A stretch of 64,000 nt of DNA, from the NCBI RefSeq assembly GCF_014649655.1, contig NZ_BMTL01000021.1, positions 121,412-185,411 on the forward strand, written 5' to 3'. Under the pieces are notes generated by a model. It made no database searches, was not told the origin of the DNA, and saw nothing but the letters and a program-made list of their open reading frames with translations. Positions 8,473-15,913 of this stretch are shown here, one piece after another; positions within the stretch are counted from its first letter, which is position 1; the number at the start of each line of letters is the position of its first letter. Origin of the DNA: Streptomyces humidus (GTDB lineage Bacteria; Actinomycetota; Actinomycetes; Streptomycetales; Streptomycetaceae). A program made the translations under genes and the position numbers.

Positions 8473-9116
8473 AGGGGACCTACCTTGGGGCGACAGGGAC
8501 GGGGAAATGGTCCCACTTGCGGTTACCGCGATGCAAGGTGAGCGCCGTTCGCTGCAAATGTGCACGCAACCCGGCATTCACCTCGGGGTGCTGACCAATG
8601 TTCGAGGCGTCGGCGCGGCTTCCCGCTGACACCCCTTTAAACCCTGTGAGTTACTCCACATGGGTAACGCATTGCCGGGTGACCGATGTGACTCTAACGG
8701 TCCCGGACGCATGCCGACGCCGCCGCGACCTCCCGCGGCGGCGGTGACGCGGGGGCGCACGGCCCCGCTTCGGCGGCCGGTGGCGCACCGGACGTCCGCG
8801 AGCGGTCCGAGATCTTCACGTGCGGGACGACAGGACGGCACGCGTTCTTCATACACGTGGCCGTCCCTTCGCCGACCGGACCGGATTCCAGCCCGCACCG
8901 GAGGTCGAAAAACACGGAACACGGAATTCGTATCCGGGATTCCCGGATATTTTCCGTCCCGCCGACACAGGAGAATGATTCGCCGAGCCGGAAACGGGTG
9001 CACTGTCACGGCTGGGCGGTCCGTCTCCGTGGTCAGAGGCACGGTAGCGGACGTTTCTGAGGGGACGCTGAGAGACCTCGGGCGGCGGCGGATCCCCTGA
9101 CGGAGCCCGGGACGCC
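8473..9116. other. Non-coding region upstream of the CDP-ribitol enzyme
   Basis: No credible gene in about 640 bases; the frames here have atypical composition. It should hold the promoter of the wall-polymer set (minus strand). An imperfect palindrome GTTACTCCACATGGGTAAC is at 8650-8668. A perfect 19-base palindrome at 8931-8949 is listed separately. The stretch 8880-9000 is visibly AT-richer than its surroundings. Confidence 0.6.
8931..8949. promoter_or_regulatory. Perfect 19-base palindrome, operator-like
   Basis: TATCCGGGA - T - TCCCGGATA: two 9-base arms around one central base. It sits in AT-richer DNA 460 bases upstream of the CDP-ribitol enzyme start. The size and symmetry fit a homodimeric regulator site, but no regulator gene lies next to it. 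Confidence 0.5.
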
Positions 9117-9151
9117 TGTGGGGCGGACCCCCGGAAGGGGCCCGCCCCACA
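9117..9151 (-). terminator. obgE terminator hairpin
   Basis: TGTGGGGCGG (9117-9126) pairs with CCGCCCCACA (9142-9151), extended by CCC/GGG inside. It lies 75 bases past the obgE stop and has no T-run, as is common in Streptomyces. Confidence 0.75.
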
Positions 9152-9225
9152 ATCGCCCCGGGCCGGGACCGTTCGACACGCGCCGTTCGCACGCGTCGTT
9201 CGGCGAGGGCCGTTCGGTGAGGGGG

Positions 9226-10662
9226 TCAGAAAGGCTCGAAACCCTCGAACTCCTGGGCCGCCTCGTCGCGTTCGGCCTGCTTGTCCCGGCGGCGCTGGGT
9301 CGCGGGACGCGGGGCCTCGAAGCGGTGGTCCTCGCCCCGGCGGCCGAGCATCTCGGCGCCGGCCGTGACCGACGGCTCCCAGTCGAAGACGACGGCGTTG
9401 TCCTCGGGGCCGATGGCGACGCCGTCGCCGCCGCGGGCGCCCGCCTTCATCAACGCGTCCTCGACACCGAGGCGGTTGAGCCGGTCGGCGAGGTAGCCGA
9501 CGGCCTCGTCGTTGTTGAAGTCGGTCTGCCGCACCCAGCGTTCGGGCTTCTCGCCCCGGACGCGGAAGAGGCCGTCCTCCTCCAGCGAGACGGTGAAGCC
9601 GGTGTCGTCGACCGCCTTCGGACGGATGACGACCCGGGTCGCCTCCTCCTTCGGCTTGGCCGCGCGCGCAGCGGCCACCATCTCGGCGATGGCGAAGGAC
9701 AGTTCCTTCAGACCCATGTGGGCGACCGCGGACACCTCGAAGACGCGGTATCCGCGCGCCTCCAGGTCCGGGCGGACCATCTCGGCGAGGTCCTTGCCGT
9801 CCGGCACGTCGATCTTGTTGAGCACCACGAGCCGCGGCCGGTTGCCGAGACCGCCGTACTGCTTGAGCTCCTCCTCGATGATGTCGAGGTCGGAGAGCGG
9901 GTCGCGCTCGGACTCCAGCGTCGCGGTGTCCAGCACGTGCACCAGGACGCTGCAGCGCTCGACGTGGCGCAGGAACTCCAGGCCGAGGCCCTTGCCCTGG
10001 CTGGCGCCCGGGATCAGGCCCGGCACGTCGGCGATGGTGTAGACCGTGGAGCCGGCCGTCACCACGCCCAGGTTCGGGACGAGGGTCGTGAACGGGTAGT
10101 CCGCGATCTTCGGCTTGGCGGCGGACAGGACGGAGATCAGCGAGGACTTGCCCGCGCTCGGGTAGCCGACGAGGGCCACGTCCGCGACCGTCTTCAGCTC
10201 CAGGACGATGTCCTGGAGGCCGCCGGGCTCGCCGAGCAGCGCGAAGCCGGGCGCCTTGCGGCGGGCCGAGGCCAGCGCCGCGTTGCCGAGGCCGCCGCGG
10301 CCGCCCTGGGCGGCGACGTACGAGGTGCCGTGGCCGACGAGGTCTGCCAGCACGTTGCCGGCCTTGTCCTGGACGACCGTGCCGTCCGGGACGGGGAGGA
10401 CCAGGTCCTGGCCGTCCTTGCCGGAGCGGTTGCCGCCCTCGCCGGGCTTGCCGTTGGTGGCGCTGCGGTGGGGCTTGTGGTGGTAGTCGAGGAGCGTGGT
10501 GACCGACTGGTCGACGACCAGGATCACATCGCCGCCGCGGCCGCCGTTGCCCCCGTCGGGGCCGCCGAGCGGCTTGAACTTCTCACGGTGGACGGAGGCA
10601 CAGCCGTGGCCTCCGTTACCCGCGGCGACATGCAGTTCGACGCGGTCCACGAAGGTGGTCAT
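9226..10662 (-). CDS. obgE: GTPase Obg
   Basis: A 478-residue Obg GTPase, associated with the 50S subunit and, in Streptomyces, implicated in growth and the onset of aerial development. Seen: the glycine-rich Obg fold (residues 1-158, VAAGNGGHGCASVHREKFKP, GGNGGRGGD), then the G domain with P-loop GYPSAGKSS, switch region FTTLVPNLG, DVPGLI and NKID. A C-terminal OCT domain (FTVSLEEDGLFRVRGEKPER) and a charged tail end the protein. ATG start at 10660-10662. It follows rplU and rpmA in the usual order, separated from rpmA by a hairpin. Confidence 0.98.
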   Translation of the reverse strand: MTTFVDRVELHVAAGNGGHGCASVHREKFKPLGGPDGGNGGRGGDVILVVDQSVTTLLDYHHKPHRSATNGKPGEGGNRSGKDGQDLVLPVPDGTVVQDKAGNVLADLVGHGTSYVAAQGGRGGLGNAALASARRKAPGFALLGEPGGLQDIVLELKTVADVALVGYPSAGKSSLISVLSAAKPKIADYPFTTLVPNLGVVTAGSTVYTIADVPGLIPGASQGKGLGLEFLRHVERCSVLVHVLDTATLESERDPLSDLDIIEEELKQYGGLGNRPRLVVLNKIDVPDGKDLAEMVRPDLEARGYRVFEVSAVAHMGLKELSFAIAEMVAAARAAKPKEEATRVVIRPKAVDDTGFTVSLEEDGLFRVRGEKPERWVRQTDFNNDEAVGYLADRLNRLGVEDALMKAGARGGDGVAIGPEDNAVVFDWEPSVTAGAEMLGRRGEDHRFEAPRPATQRRRDKQAERDEAAQEFEGFEPF

Positions 10663-10732
10663 GTGGGTGCCTCCAGCACTACGAAAACGTCAGGGTCGAG
10701 CTATTGCTCTGTCTACTGCTCTAACACGCGAA

Positions 10733-10772
10733 AGGCGGACCCGCCTTCCCCGAAGGGAAGTGAGGTCCGCCT
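10733..10772 (-). terminator. Nested hairpin between rpmA and obgE
   Basis: AGGCGGACC (10733-10741) pairs with GGTCCGCCT (10764-10772). A second hairpin CTTCCC-CGAA-GGGAAG (10745-10760) fills the loop. In the minus-strand transcript this sits after the rpmA stop and before obgE. It is likely a partial terminator that lowers obgE relative to the ribosomal proteins. Confidence 0.7.
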
Positions 10773-10810
10773 CGCGAAACGTTCGGTCAAGCCGTGAGTC
10801 AGGTACTGAC

Positions 10811-11065
10811 TCAGGCGACCGGAACGATGTTCACGACCTTGCGGCCACGGTGGGTGCCGAACTGCACCGAACCGGCCTGCAGGGCGAACAGCGTGTCGTC
10901 GCCGCCACGGCCGACGCCCGCGCCGGGGTGGAAGTGCGTGCCGCGCTGGCGGACCAGGATCTCACCCGCGTTGACGACCTGACCGCCGAAGCGCTTCACG
11001 CCGAGCCGCTGGGCATTGGAGTCGCGACCGTTCCGGGTGGACGATGCGCCCTTCTTGTGTGCCAT
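10811..11065 (-). CDS. rpmA: 50S ribosomal protein L27
   Basis: 84 residues, standard length. It starts MAHKKGASSTRNGRDSNAQR with no N-terminal extension before AHKKG, so no processing peptide of the Firmicute type. It continues GVKRFGGQVVNAGEILVRQR and ends VVNIVPVA. L27 contributes its basic N-terminal tail to the peptidyl-transferase centre. It sits 15 bases downstream of rplU in one transcript. Confidence 0.98.
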   Translation of the reverse strand: MAHKKGASSTRNGRDSNAQRLGVKRFGGQVVNAGEILVRQRGTHFHPGAGVGRGGDDTLFALQAGSVQFGTHRGRKVVNIVPVA

Positions 11066-11079
11066 GTCTCCTCAGTCCC

Positions 11080-11400
11080 TTACTTCGCAGCCGCGGGGAT
11101 CTCAGTGACCTTGATCGCCGTGTACTGCTGGCGGTGGCCCTGACGACGGCGGTAGCCGGTCTTGTTCTTGTAGCGAAGGATGTCGATCTTGACACCCTTG
11201 TGGTGGTCCACGACCTCGGCCTGGACCTTGATGCCGGCCAGCACCCACGGGTCGCTGGTCACAGCGTCGCCGTCGACAACGAGCAGGGTCGAGAGCTCGA
11301 CCGTGTCGCCAACCTTGGCAGTGGAAATCTTGTCAACCTCAACGATGTCGCCGACAGCAACCTTGTGCTGGCGACCACCGCTGCGCACGATGGCGTACAC
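11080..11400 (-). CDS. rplU: 50S ribosomal protein L21
   Basis: 106 residues: VYAIVRSGGRQHKVAVGDIV at the start, ILRYKNKTGYRRRQGHRQQY at the C-terminus (23S rRNA contacts). The reading frame is open back to 11535, but the L21 family begins at the GTG at 11398-11400 (M-YAIVRSGG), so the upstream codons are leader. The leader (11401-11535) contains the self-complementary GGTACCGGTACC near 11487, a possible structural element. Head gene of rplU-rpmA-obgE. Confidence 0.97.
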   Translation of the reverse strand: MYAIVRSGGRQHKVAVGDIVEVDKISTAKVGDTVELSTLLVVDGDAVTSDPWVLAGIKVQAEVVDHHKGVKIDILRYKNKTGYRRRQGHRQQYTAIKVTEIPAAAK

Positions 11401-11609
11401 GCGGATCTCACTCTCTCGCTCTGGGACGGCATCCCCGCAGTCCAGCCGCCCGGGAACGAACACGGACGGCCTCTCCCGGCCACCTAGGTACCGGTACCCG
11501 GGAGGAAGAGGGTTTACGGAGATGTGGCACGTCAACCGACACGCCGAGGGACCAGGCTACGGGGCCCCGCTTGAGGGGTCAAACCGGGCCGGGCCGGCAG
11601 GCCCACGCC

Positions 11610-12230
11610 TCACCTCTGCTCGTCTTCCGGGTTCCCGGCCTCCTCGACGGCGAACCCGGACGTGTCGAGCTCGAAGTCGAACGGCGCGGGGATACGCACG
11701 GGCCGCCCGAAGGGAACGTTGGTCCGCGACCGATACCCCTTGGGAGACGGGTCCCAGAGGACATTGATCTCCCCGACCCGCATGTCGAGCAGCAGATACA
11801 CGGGCACGACCCGCCCGTACGTCTCCATCTTGTCGAGCCAGTCCACGTCCTTGGTGGAGTCGGAGGTCAGCTCAGCGGCGAGGGAGAGGGCGGTGCCGTC
11901 GGCGTGACGGCCTTCGGCGTCGAAGGCGGATTCGTCGGCGACGAAGAGGTCGGGCCCGTAGCCACGCTCGGAGCGAGGAAAGACGAAGAGAAAGGGGGAG
12001 GTCTCCGTGACATGCCCGTCAGGCGCATGCGCCTCCACCTGCTCACGCAGCCTTCGCATGGGACGCAGGTAACGCAGCTTCGACCACGGCGACACGACGA
12101 TCTTCCCCCGGATGAGCTCGGCCTTGTAGCCGGCAGGTGTGTCCAGTCCCTCGACGATCCGCAGCATGTCCTCGAAGGACCCACTCGGCGGGGTGTCTAT
12201 GGCCCGGGGGCGCTCGGTCATGACGGTCAC
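11610..12230 (-). CDS. Uma2-family (DUF820) endonuclease-like protein
   Basis: About 206 residues of the Uma2/DUF820 family, a PD-(D/E)XK nuclease-fold family expanded in Streptomyces and cyanobacteria; no clear role is established. Seen: GYKAELIRGKIVVSPWSKLR (conserved E.I.G.I..sP), ERGYGPDLFVADE (core PDL), AAELTSDSTKDVDWLDKMET (ELTS.ST..D) and VPVYLLLDMR (YLLLD). The start is probably the GTG at 12228-12230, six bases after GGAGG; the ATG at 12221 is an alternative. It is tail-to-head with the ATPase gene upstream, at the start of the accessory segment that follows rplU. Confidence 0.88.
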   Translation of the reverse strand: MTVMTERPRAIDTPPSGSFEDMLRIVEGLDTPAGYKAELIRGKIVVSPWSKLRYLRPMRRLREQVEAHAPDGHVTETSPFLFVFPRSERGYGPDLFVADESAFDAEGRHADGTALSLAAELTSDSTKDVDWLDKMETYGRVVPVYLLLDMRVGEINVLWDPSPKGYRSRTNVPFGRPVRIPAPFDFELDTSGFAVEEAGNPEDEQR

Positions 12231-12313
12231 CACGATCCTCCACTGATTACAGAGCGTGTCGCCTGCACCACGATAGCCCCGGGCCGTGACAGCCGCCCGC
12301 CCCTCGGCAACGC

Positions 12314-12775
12314 TCACCCGCCGACCTCGCACCACAGGAGCTTCCCGCCGCCCCCGGAGTGGCCGCCGCCGAGCGGATACCCGCCCCACGCCTCGGCGTA
12401 ATGACATACGAGGAAGAGCCCGCGTCCACCCTCGGCGTCGGCGCTTGCCGGGACGGGGAGGCGGCGGGACCCGGACCGCTCGCCGAAGGGGGGCGGGATG
12501 TGCGGGTTGGCATCGCAGACGCTCACCCGAAGCCGACCGCGACCGAGGCCACGGAGCCGGAGCGTGGCGGGGCCGGTGGAGTGCCGGTAGGCGTTGGCGA
12601 CGAGTTCGGTGGCCAACAGTTCCGCACAGTCCTGGAGTTGGGACATGCCGTGCCCGGCGAGGACGGCCCGCAGGGTGACGCGGGCGATGCGGGCGGCTCG
12701 CGGGTCGTGAGGCAGTTGAAGCACGTACGTCCAAGTTGGGACAGCTTCGCACTCCGACGGGGATACGGTGACCAT
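12314..12775 (-). CDS. ATP-binding regulatory protein (RsbW/SpoIIAB-like HATPase)
   Basis: 153 residues of the GHKL anti-sigma/serine-kinase type. Seen: N-box ELLATELVANAYRHSTGP and G1/G2-like stretches RVSVCDANPHIPPP and AEGGRGLFLVCHYAEAWG. Such small kinases are very numerous in Streptomyces and commonly sit next to XRE plus DUF397 gene pairs, as here; the 250-base divergent promoter region with an inverted repeat is shared. The partner anti-anti-sigma or sigma factor is not in the window, so its target is unknown. ATG start at 12773-12775 after AGGAGGCC. Confidence 0.88.
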   Translation of the reverse strand: MVTVSPSECEAVPTWTYVLQLPHDPRAARIARVTLRAVLAGHGMSQLQDCAELLATELVANAYRHSTGPATLRLRGLGRGRLRVSVCDANPHIPPPFGERSGSRRLPVPASADAEGGRGLFLVCHYAEAWGGYPLGGGHSGGGGKLLWCEVGG

Positions 12776-12931
12776 GAAGGCCTCCTGCGGTGGGGGAAGT
12801 TGGCTCGACGGCCCGCTCGAAGTCCCGGCCGGGCGGTGGCAGTGCCGCGCGTATTCAGCTGGTGCGCGGTGCGCTTCCGGGTTTTCGGCGGGGGCGGTCG
12901 AGGGGCTCGGTTCTCACCGTAGGCCGCAGAC

Positions 12932-12976
12932 CCTGAAGGTTTTGCAGTAACGGGCAAAACCTTCAGGTATTTACCT
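12932..12976. promoter_or_regulatory. Inverted-repeat operator in the ATPase/XRE divergent promoter
   Basis: A perfect 14-base inverted repeat, CCTGAAGGTTTTGC (12932-12945) and its complement (12954-12967), with an 8-base spacer. A second, overlapping palindrome AGGTA-TT-TACCT lies at 12965-12976. The site is 60-95 bases upstream of the XRE start. It is most likely the autoregulatory binding site of that XRE protein and may also control the divergent ATPase. Confidence 0.75.
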
Positions 12977-13026
12977 CGTGTGGGTGACCTCCACGCAGGT
13001 GTACGGAACGGAGCGAGGACGAGGAT

Positions 13027-13878
13027 ATGGCAGCACGAAGCGTCCCCACGGCACGCCGCCTCCGCATCGGCATCGAGCTGCGCCGCCTGCGGGAACGCGC
13101 CGGCATGACCGCCGCCGAGGCCGCCCGCTCGCTGGGCACCACTCAGGCGCAGATCAGCAACATCGAGGCCAACCGCTTCGGCATCAGCGCCGAGCGCGTG
13201 CGCACCCTCGCCCACATCTACGACTGCACGGACGAGAGCCTGGTCGAGGCCCTCGCGGGCATGGCGGCGGACCGGACCCGCGGCTGGTGGGAGGAGTACC
13301 GGGACACGCTGCCTCCCCGCCTCCTGGACCTCGCCGAGTTGGAGCACCACGCCACGGCCCTACGCGTCACCCAGGTCATCAATATCCCGGGCCTGCTCCA
13401 GACCCCGGAGCACGCCCGCGCACTGTTCCGCGAGGCGGTTCCGCCCCTGCGCCCACACGAGATCGAATTCCGCATCTCCCACCGCATCAAGCGCCAGGCC
13501 ATCCTCCATCGCGAGCAGCCTCCGTCGTACACCGCGATCGTCCACGAGGCTGCCCTGCGGATGCAGTTCGGCGGCCGCGAGGTGGCCCGGGCCCAACTGG
13601 AGCACCTTGCAGAAGCCAGCGAGCAGGCCAACATCTCCCTCCGCGTGATCCCGTTCAACGGCACGTCGTTCCCCACCACGGGCCACGCCGTGGACTACTT
13701 CCACGGTCCGGTGCCGACCCTCGACACGGTGGAGGTCGACACCGCCCACGGCAGCGAACTCGTCGACGCCGCCGGACAACTGGAGAAGTACCGCCTCGTC
13801 CTGGACCGTATGGAGGCAGTCACCTTGACGCCCACCGCCTCCCGGGACCTCATCCACCACATCGCTCAAGACACCTGA
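13027..13878 (+). CDS. XRE-family transcriptional regulator with DUF5753 domain
   Basis: 283 residues. N-terminal helix-turn-helix (about residues 12-70): LRIGIELRRLRERAGMTAAE, SLGTTQAQISNIEANRFGIS. The remainder is the DUF5753 ligand/partner domain found in the Streptomyces regulator family that includes WhiJ-like proteins: QVINIPGLLQTPEHARALFR, LEHLAEASEQANISLRVIPF, VDYFHGPVPTLDTVEVDT. It is followed 11 bases later by its usual DUF397 partner and preceded by a 14-base inverted repeat. Members of this family typically work with a small DUF397 protein and an HATPase-type kinase; all three components are present here. Confidence 0.93.
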   Translation: MAARSVPTARRLRIGIELRRLRERAGMTAAEAARSLGTTQAQISNIEANRFGISAERVRTLAHIYDCTDESLVEALAGMAADRTRGWWEEYRDTLPPRLLDLAELEHHATALRVTQVINIPGLLQTPEHARALFREAVPPLRPHEIEFRISHRIKRQAILHREQPPSYTAIVHEAALRMQFGGREVARAQLEHLAEASEQANISLRVIPFNGTSFPTTGHAVDYFHGPVPTLDTVEVDTAHGSELVDAAGQLEKYRLVLDRMEAVTLTPTASRDLIHHIAQDT

Positions 13879-13888
13879 GAGTCGAGAC

Positions 13889-14065
13889 ATGACCGACCAG
13901 AACTGGCAGAAGTCGACGTACAGCGAGGAGGGCTCCGCCTGCATCTACCTCGCCGCTACCCCCACCGGAACGATCCTCCTCCGCGAAAGCGACGAACCGG
14001 AAACCATCGTCACCACCGGCCCGAACCAACTCGGAGCCCTGATATCCGCCCTGCGTAACCCCTGA
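13889..14065 (+). CDS. DUF397 domain protein
   Basis: 58 residues: MTDQNWQKSTYSEEGSACIY, then LLRESDEPETIVTTGPNQLG. DUF397 proteins start with W.KS.YS...G.C and end with a short helix; both are present. They are encoded beside XRE/DUF5753 regulators in Streptomyces (whiJ-type loci) and are thought to modulate the regulator. The coding region opens 11 bases after the XRE stop, so the two are cotranscribed. Confidence 0.88.
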   Translation: MTDQNWQKSTYSEEGSACIYLAATPTGTILLRESDEPETIVTTGPNQLGALISALRNP

Positions 14066-14283
14066 AGGCCAAGCGGGCACTCTCAAACGAGTTCCACCGT
14101 CCACTACACAGACCGGCCTGGTCGCTGAAAAGGCGAGTGAGATGTTGGACCGCATCGTCAACTACTGCCGTCGGCCCATGCAGAAGCCCCGCCAGGACGC
14201 ACCTAACGAGGCTTCAACTTTGCAGTTCACATGCAAGAAACCGGCAAGACCTCCAAATAAAGCCTCGCCCCGATTCACTTCTC

Positions 14284-14697
14284 CTATTCGAAGGCCATCC
14301 TGAACGCAAATACGCGCCCATTTTTCGGAATCTCCGTTACGGGACCGGCCGAATTGCCCTTGATTACCCGGATTCCGCGCGTCGTCGCGGTCACGACACC
14401 AAGCGAGAATGTAACTGCCAGGATCTCTCTCGTCGTGTCCGTGCCCCCACCTGGAGGAAAGGGTGCCAAATAGGAAAATGCATCCTCGGTACATGCCTCG
14501 AGCCAGTCGACATCAGCTTCGATGATGACCCACTCGGAATCAATTGCAACACACACTTCTGTTGCGCCGGCAAGAACCGCTTCGGCACTGATCTGTCCAG
14601 CCATGTCCCGGGAGTCATAGACACCCCTGCGGAAAAACCGATGCTGCTGACGTCGAATGAAATCGCGAGGGTCCCCGAACTCATCTAGCTGGACCAT
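14284..14697 (-). CDS. Putative immunity protein for the orphan Rhs toxin tip
   Basis: 137 residues starting MVQLDEFGDPRDFIRRQQHR at an ATG eight bases after GGGAGG. The frame opens further upstream, but that part overlaps the toxin cassette. I recognise no named family. It looks like a mixed alpha/beta, acidic-patched soluble protein (AGATEVCVAIDSEWVIIEAD, SDTT-type linker, ILAVTFSLGVVTATTRGIRV). It overlaps the end of the toxin-tip frame (stop 14681) by 17 bases, the usual arrangement for immunity genes. GC content is lower than in the flanking chromosome. The immunity role is inferred from position only. Confidence 0.65.
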   Translation of the reverse strand: MVQLDEFGDPRDFIRRQQHRFFRRGVYDSRDMAGQISAEAVLAGATEVCVAIDSEWVIIEADVDWLEACTEDAFSYLAPFPPGGGTDTTREILAVTFSLGVVTATTRGIRVIKGNSAGPVTEIPKNGRVFAFRMAFE

Positions 14698-15085
14698 ATG
14701 CAATTCCTCCCGCTTTTCTGAGTTCGTTGTAGACGCCGAATGCCGACGTCGGGATGTGGAACTCCTGCCCGACGCGAGCCACAGTGCCGGGTCCTCCGTA
14801 CGGTATGTCTCGCACCTGAGCACCGGCTATTTTAAGCGCCTTCATCGCATCTGCACTAATCGTTGCCTTGATAATTCCGCCACGCGCACGCAACGCATAG
14901 TATTCGGCATCATCGTATTCGGTTGCCAGGAAGAACCCGCCGACCCCGTCATTATGTTTCGCAGCCGCCGATCCAGCGTCCAATCCCTTTTCCCATATCT
15001 CTTTCAAGGGCTCAACATCGCTACCATGAAAGAAAACAGATTCGTCGCAGTTGTGCACAAGGACCGGCGTAGCCCCCGCCAGCAC
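14681..15085 (-). CDS. Orphan Hint-end plus C-terminal toxin cassette (ADP-ribosyltransferase-like)
   Basis: This is a detached tip of a polymorphic toxin. It begins with the last residues of a Hint domain (YYVLAGATPVLVHNC, the Asn-Cys cleavage site) and continues with about 120 residues of toxin domain. The frame is open only back to a TGA at 15113-15115 and has no credible start or Shine-Dalgarno, so it is probably silent until joined to an Rhs gene. The toxin part shows FFHGSDVEPLKEIWEKGLDA, GGFFLATEYDDAEYYALRAR and VGQEFHIPTSAF. The HG-S..., FF.AT..., ...EF.IP order resembles ADP-ribosyltransferase folds such as DUF3990; that is my inference. 36 bases around the Hint end are identical to the main Rhs gene. 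Confidence 0.7.
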   Translation of the reverse strand: MLAGATPVLVHNCDESVFFHGSDVEPLKEIWEKGLDAGSAAAKHNDGVGGFFLATEYDDAEYYALRARGGIIKATISADAMKALKIAGAQVRDIPYGGPGTVARVGQEFHIPTSAFGVYNELRKAGGIAYGPAR

Positions 15086-15098
15086 ATAGTACGTGTGC
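15063..15098. repeat. Direct repeat, copy 1 (Hint end, orphan cassette)
   Basis: 36 bases identical to 16302-16337 in the same orientation, encoding TYYVLAGATPV. Identity stops abruptly at 15098/15099, where the orphan cassette loses homology to the Rhs gene. It marks the recombination edge of the cassette. Confidence 0.85.
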
Positions 15099-15142
15099 GC
15101 GCCGGGCGGGCGTCACCTGCATTTTCGCTGGTCAGCGAATTC

Positions 15143-15325
15143 CAAGGCGTGGACCTCGTCGTCATCAAGGAACTCCTGGGCCACGCTCACATCGGCGTGA
15201 CGGCTGGCGTCTACGCCCACGTACGACTCCGCCTCCAACGCCAAGCTATCGACACCCTGGACAGCGCCCTCAGCCCAACCCAGGACGGCACTGACGAACC
15301 ACCCACCGCAGCCGTCGTCCGCTGA
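15143..15325 (+). pseudogene. C-terminal remnant of a tyrosine recombinase
   Basis: About 60 residues of the last part of a phage-type integrase: GVDLVVIKELLGHAHIGVTA, then GVYAHVRLRLQRQAIDTLD. The LGH motif and the catalytic-tyrosine region (VYAHV) are visible; the R and HxxR boxes and everything upstream are gone. It ends in a normal stop followed by a strong terminator. It lies between two toxin modules on the opposite strand, suggesting a mobile element once carried or moved one of them. Confidence 0.8.
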
Positions 15326-15356
15326 CGTTGCCGCCAGCGTTGCCGTCAAACGCCCG

Positions 15357-15392
15357 AGGGGCCTCGCCAGAATCGACTCTGGCGAGGCCCCT
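15357..15392 (+). terminator. Terminator after the integrase remnant
   Basis: A 15-bp stem AGGGGCCTCGCCAGA (15357-15371) with its complement (15378-15392) and a 6-base loop, followed by CTTTCC. It may also stop the minus-strand transcript of the immunity gene at 15485. Confidence 0.85.
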
Positions 15393-15484
15393 CTTTCCGT
15401 TGGAGCGCCAATGGATGAGGCTAACGCTAGGCTGAATCACCCTCCATGCGAACCTGCCGAATTTGATGCATCACGCGAGCAATC

Positions 15485-15904
15485 TCACTTCATTCTCGCA
15501 TTGCGCAATTCCTCGGATGCAGATTTGAGATTGTCGAACAGTGCACGCCTTTCAGGCAAAGCCGAACCTGCTGCCCGCTGCGCCCTCTCATGCGCCTGAG
15601 AGAAGTCGCACCACGCCTCGTAAATCGATTTTGTACACTCCCGGAGCAGTGCGGAACATTCAGCTACTTGACGCATAGATAGCTCGCGCTTTCCTGCCGC
15701 GCCAATCCAACTGTTAAACCTGGCATCCTCGGCGATGAATTCACCGATCAGTTCCACCAGATCGTTGCCGAGCATCTCGCTACTCAACATCAGAAGGACC
15801 AGGTTCGTGGCTGGAACTGCTGTTGGACCGGTGATTTCTGCCGGGGTTGGCCACTCCTCGGGCATCTCTTCCAGCCATGCCCAGTCATCAGATACTGACA
15901 TCAT
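15485..15904 (-). CDS. Putative immunity protein for the main Rhs toxin
   Basis: 139 residues, unrecognised family, apparently all-helical and acidic at the N-terminus (MMSVSDDWAWLEEMPEEWPT; later LVELIGEFIAEDARFNSWIG and SIYEAWCDFSQAHERAQRAA). It starts 10 bases after the Rhs stop with AGGGGA upstream; the second ATG (15901) is equally plausible. Gene position directly after a toxin C-terminus and the drop in GC content argue for an immunity protein. No sequence feature proves it. Confidence 0.65.
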   Translation of the reverse strand: MMSVSDDWAWLEEMPEEWPTPAEITGPTAVPATNLVLLMLSSEMLGNDLVELIGEFIAEDARFNSWIGAAGKRELSMRQVAECSALLRECTKSIYEAWCDFSQAHERAQRAAGSALPERRALFDNLKSASEELRNARMK

Positions 15905-15913
15905 CTTCCCCTG

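Noticed and set aside
8578..9192. Frames of 70-200 codons in the gap before obgE
   Set aside because: Arg/Ser/Pro-rich composition, no ribosome site, no recognisable protein.
14066..14283. Hairpin CGAGGCTT (14207) / AAGCCTCG (14260) as terminator of the immunity gene
   Set aside because: Loop of 45 bases and weak pairing; not convincing enough for a feature.
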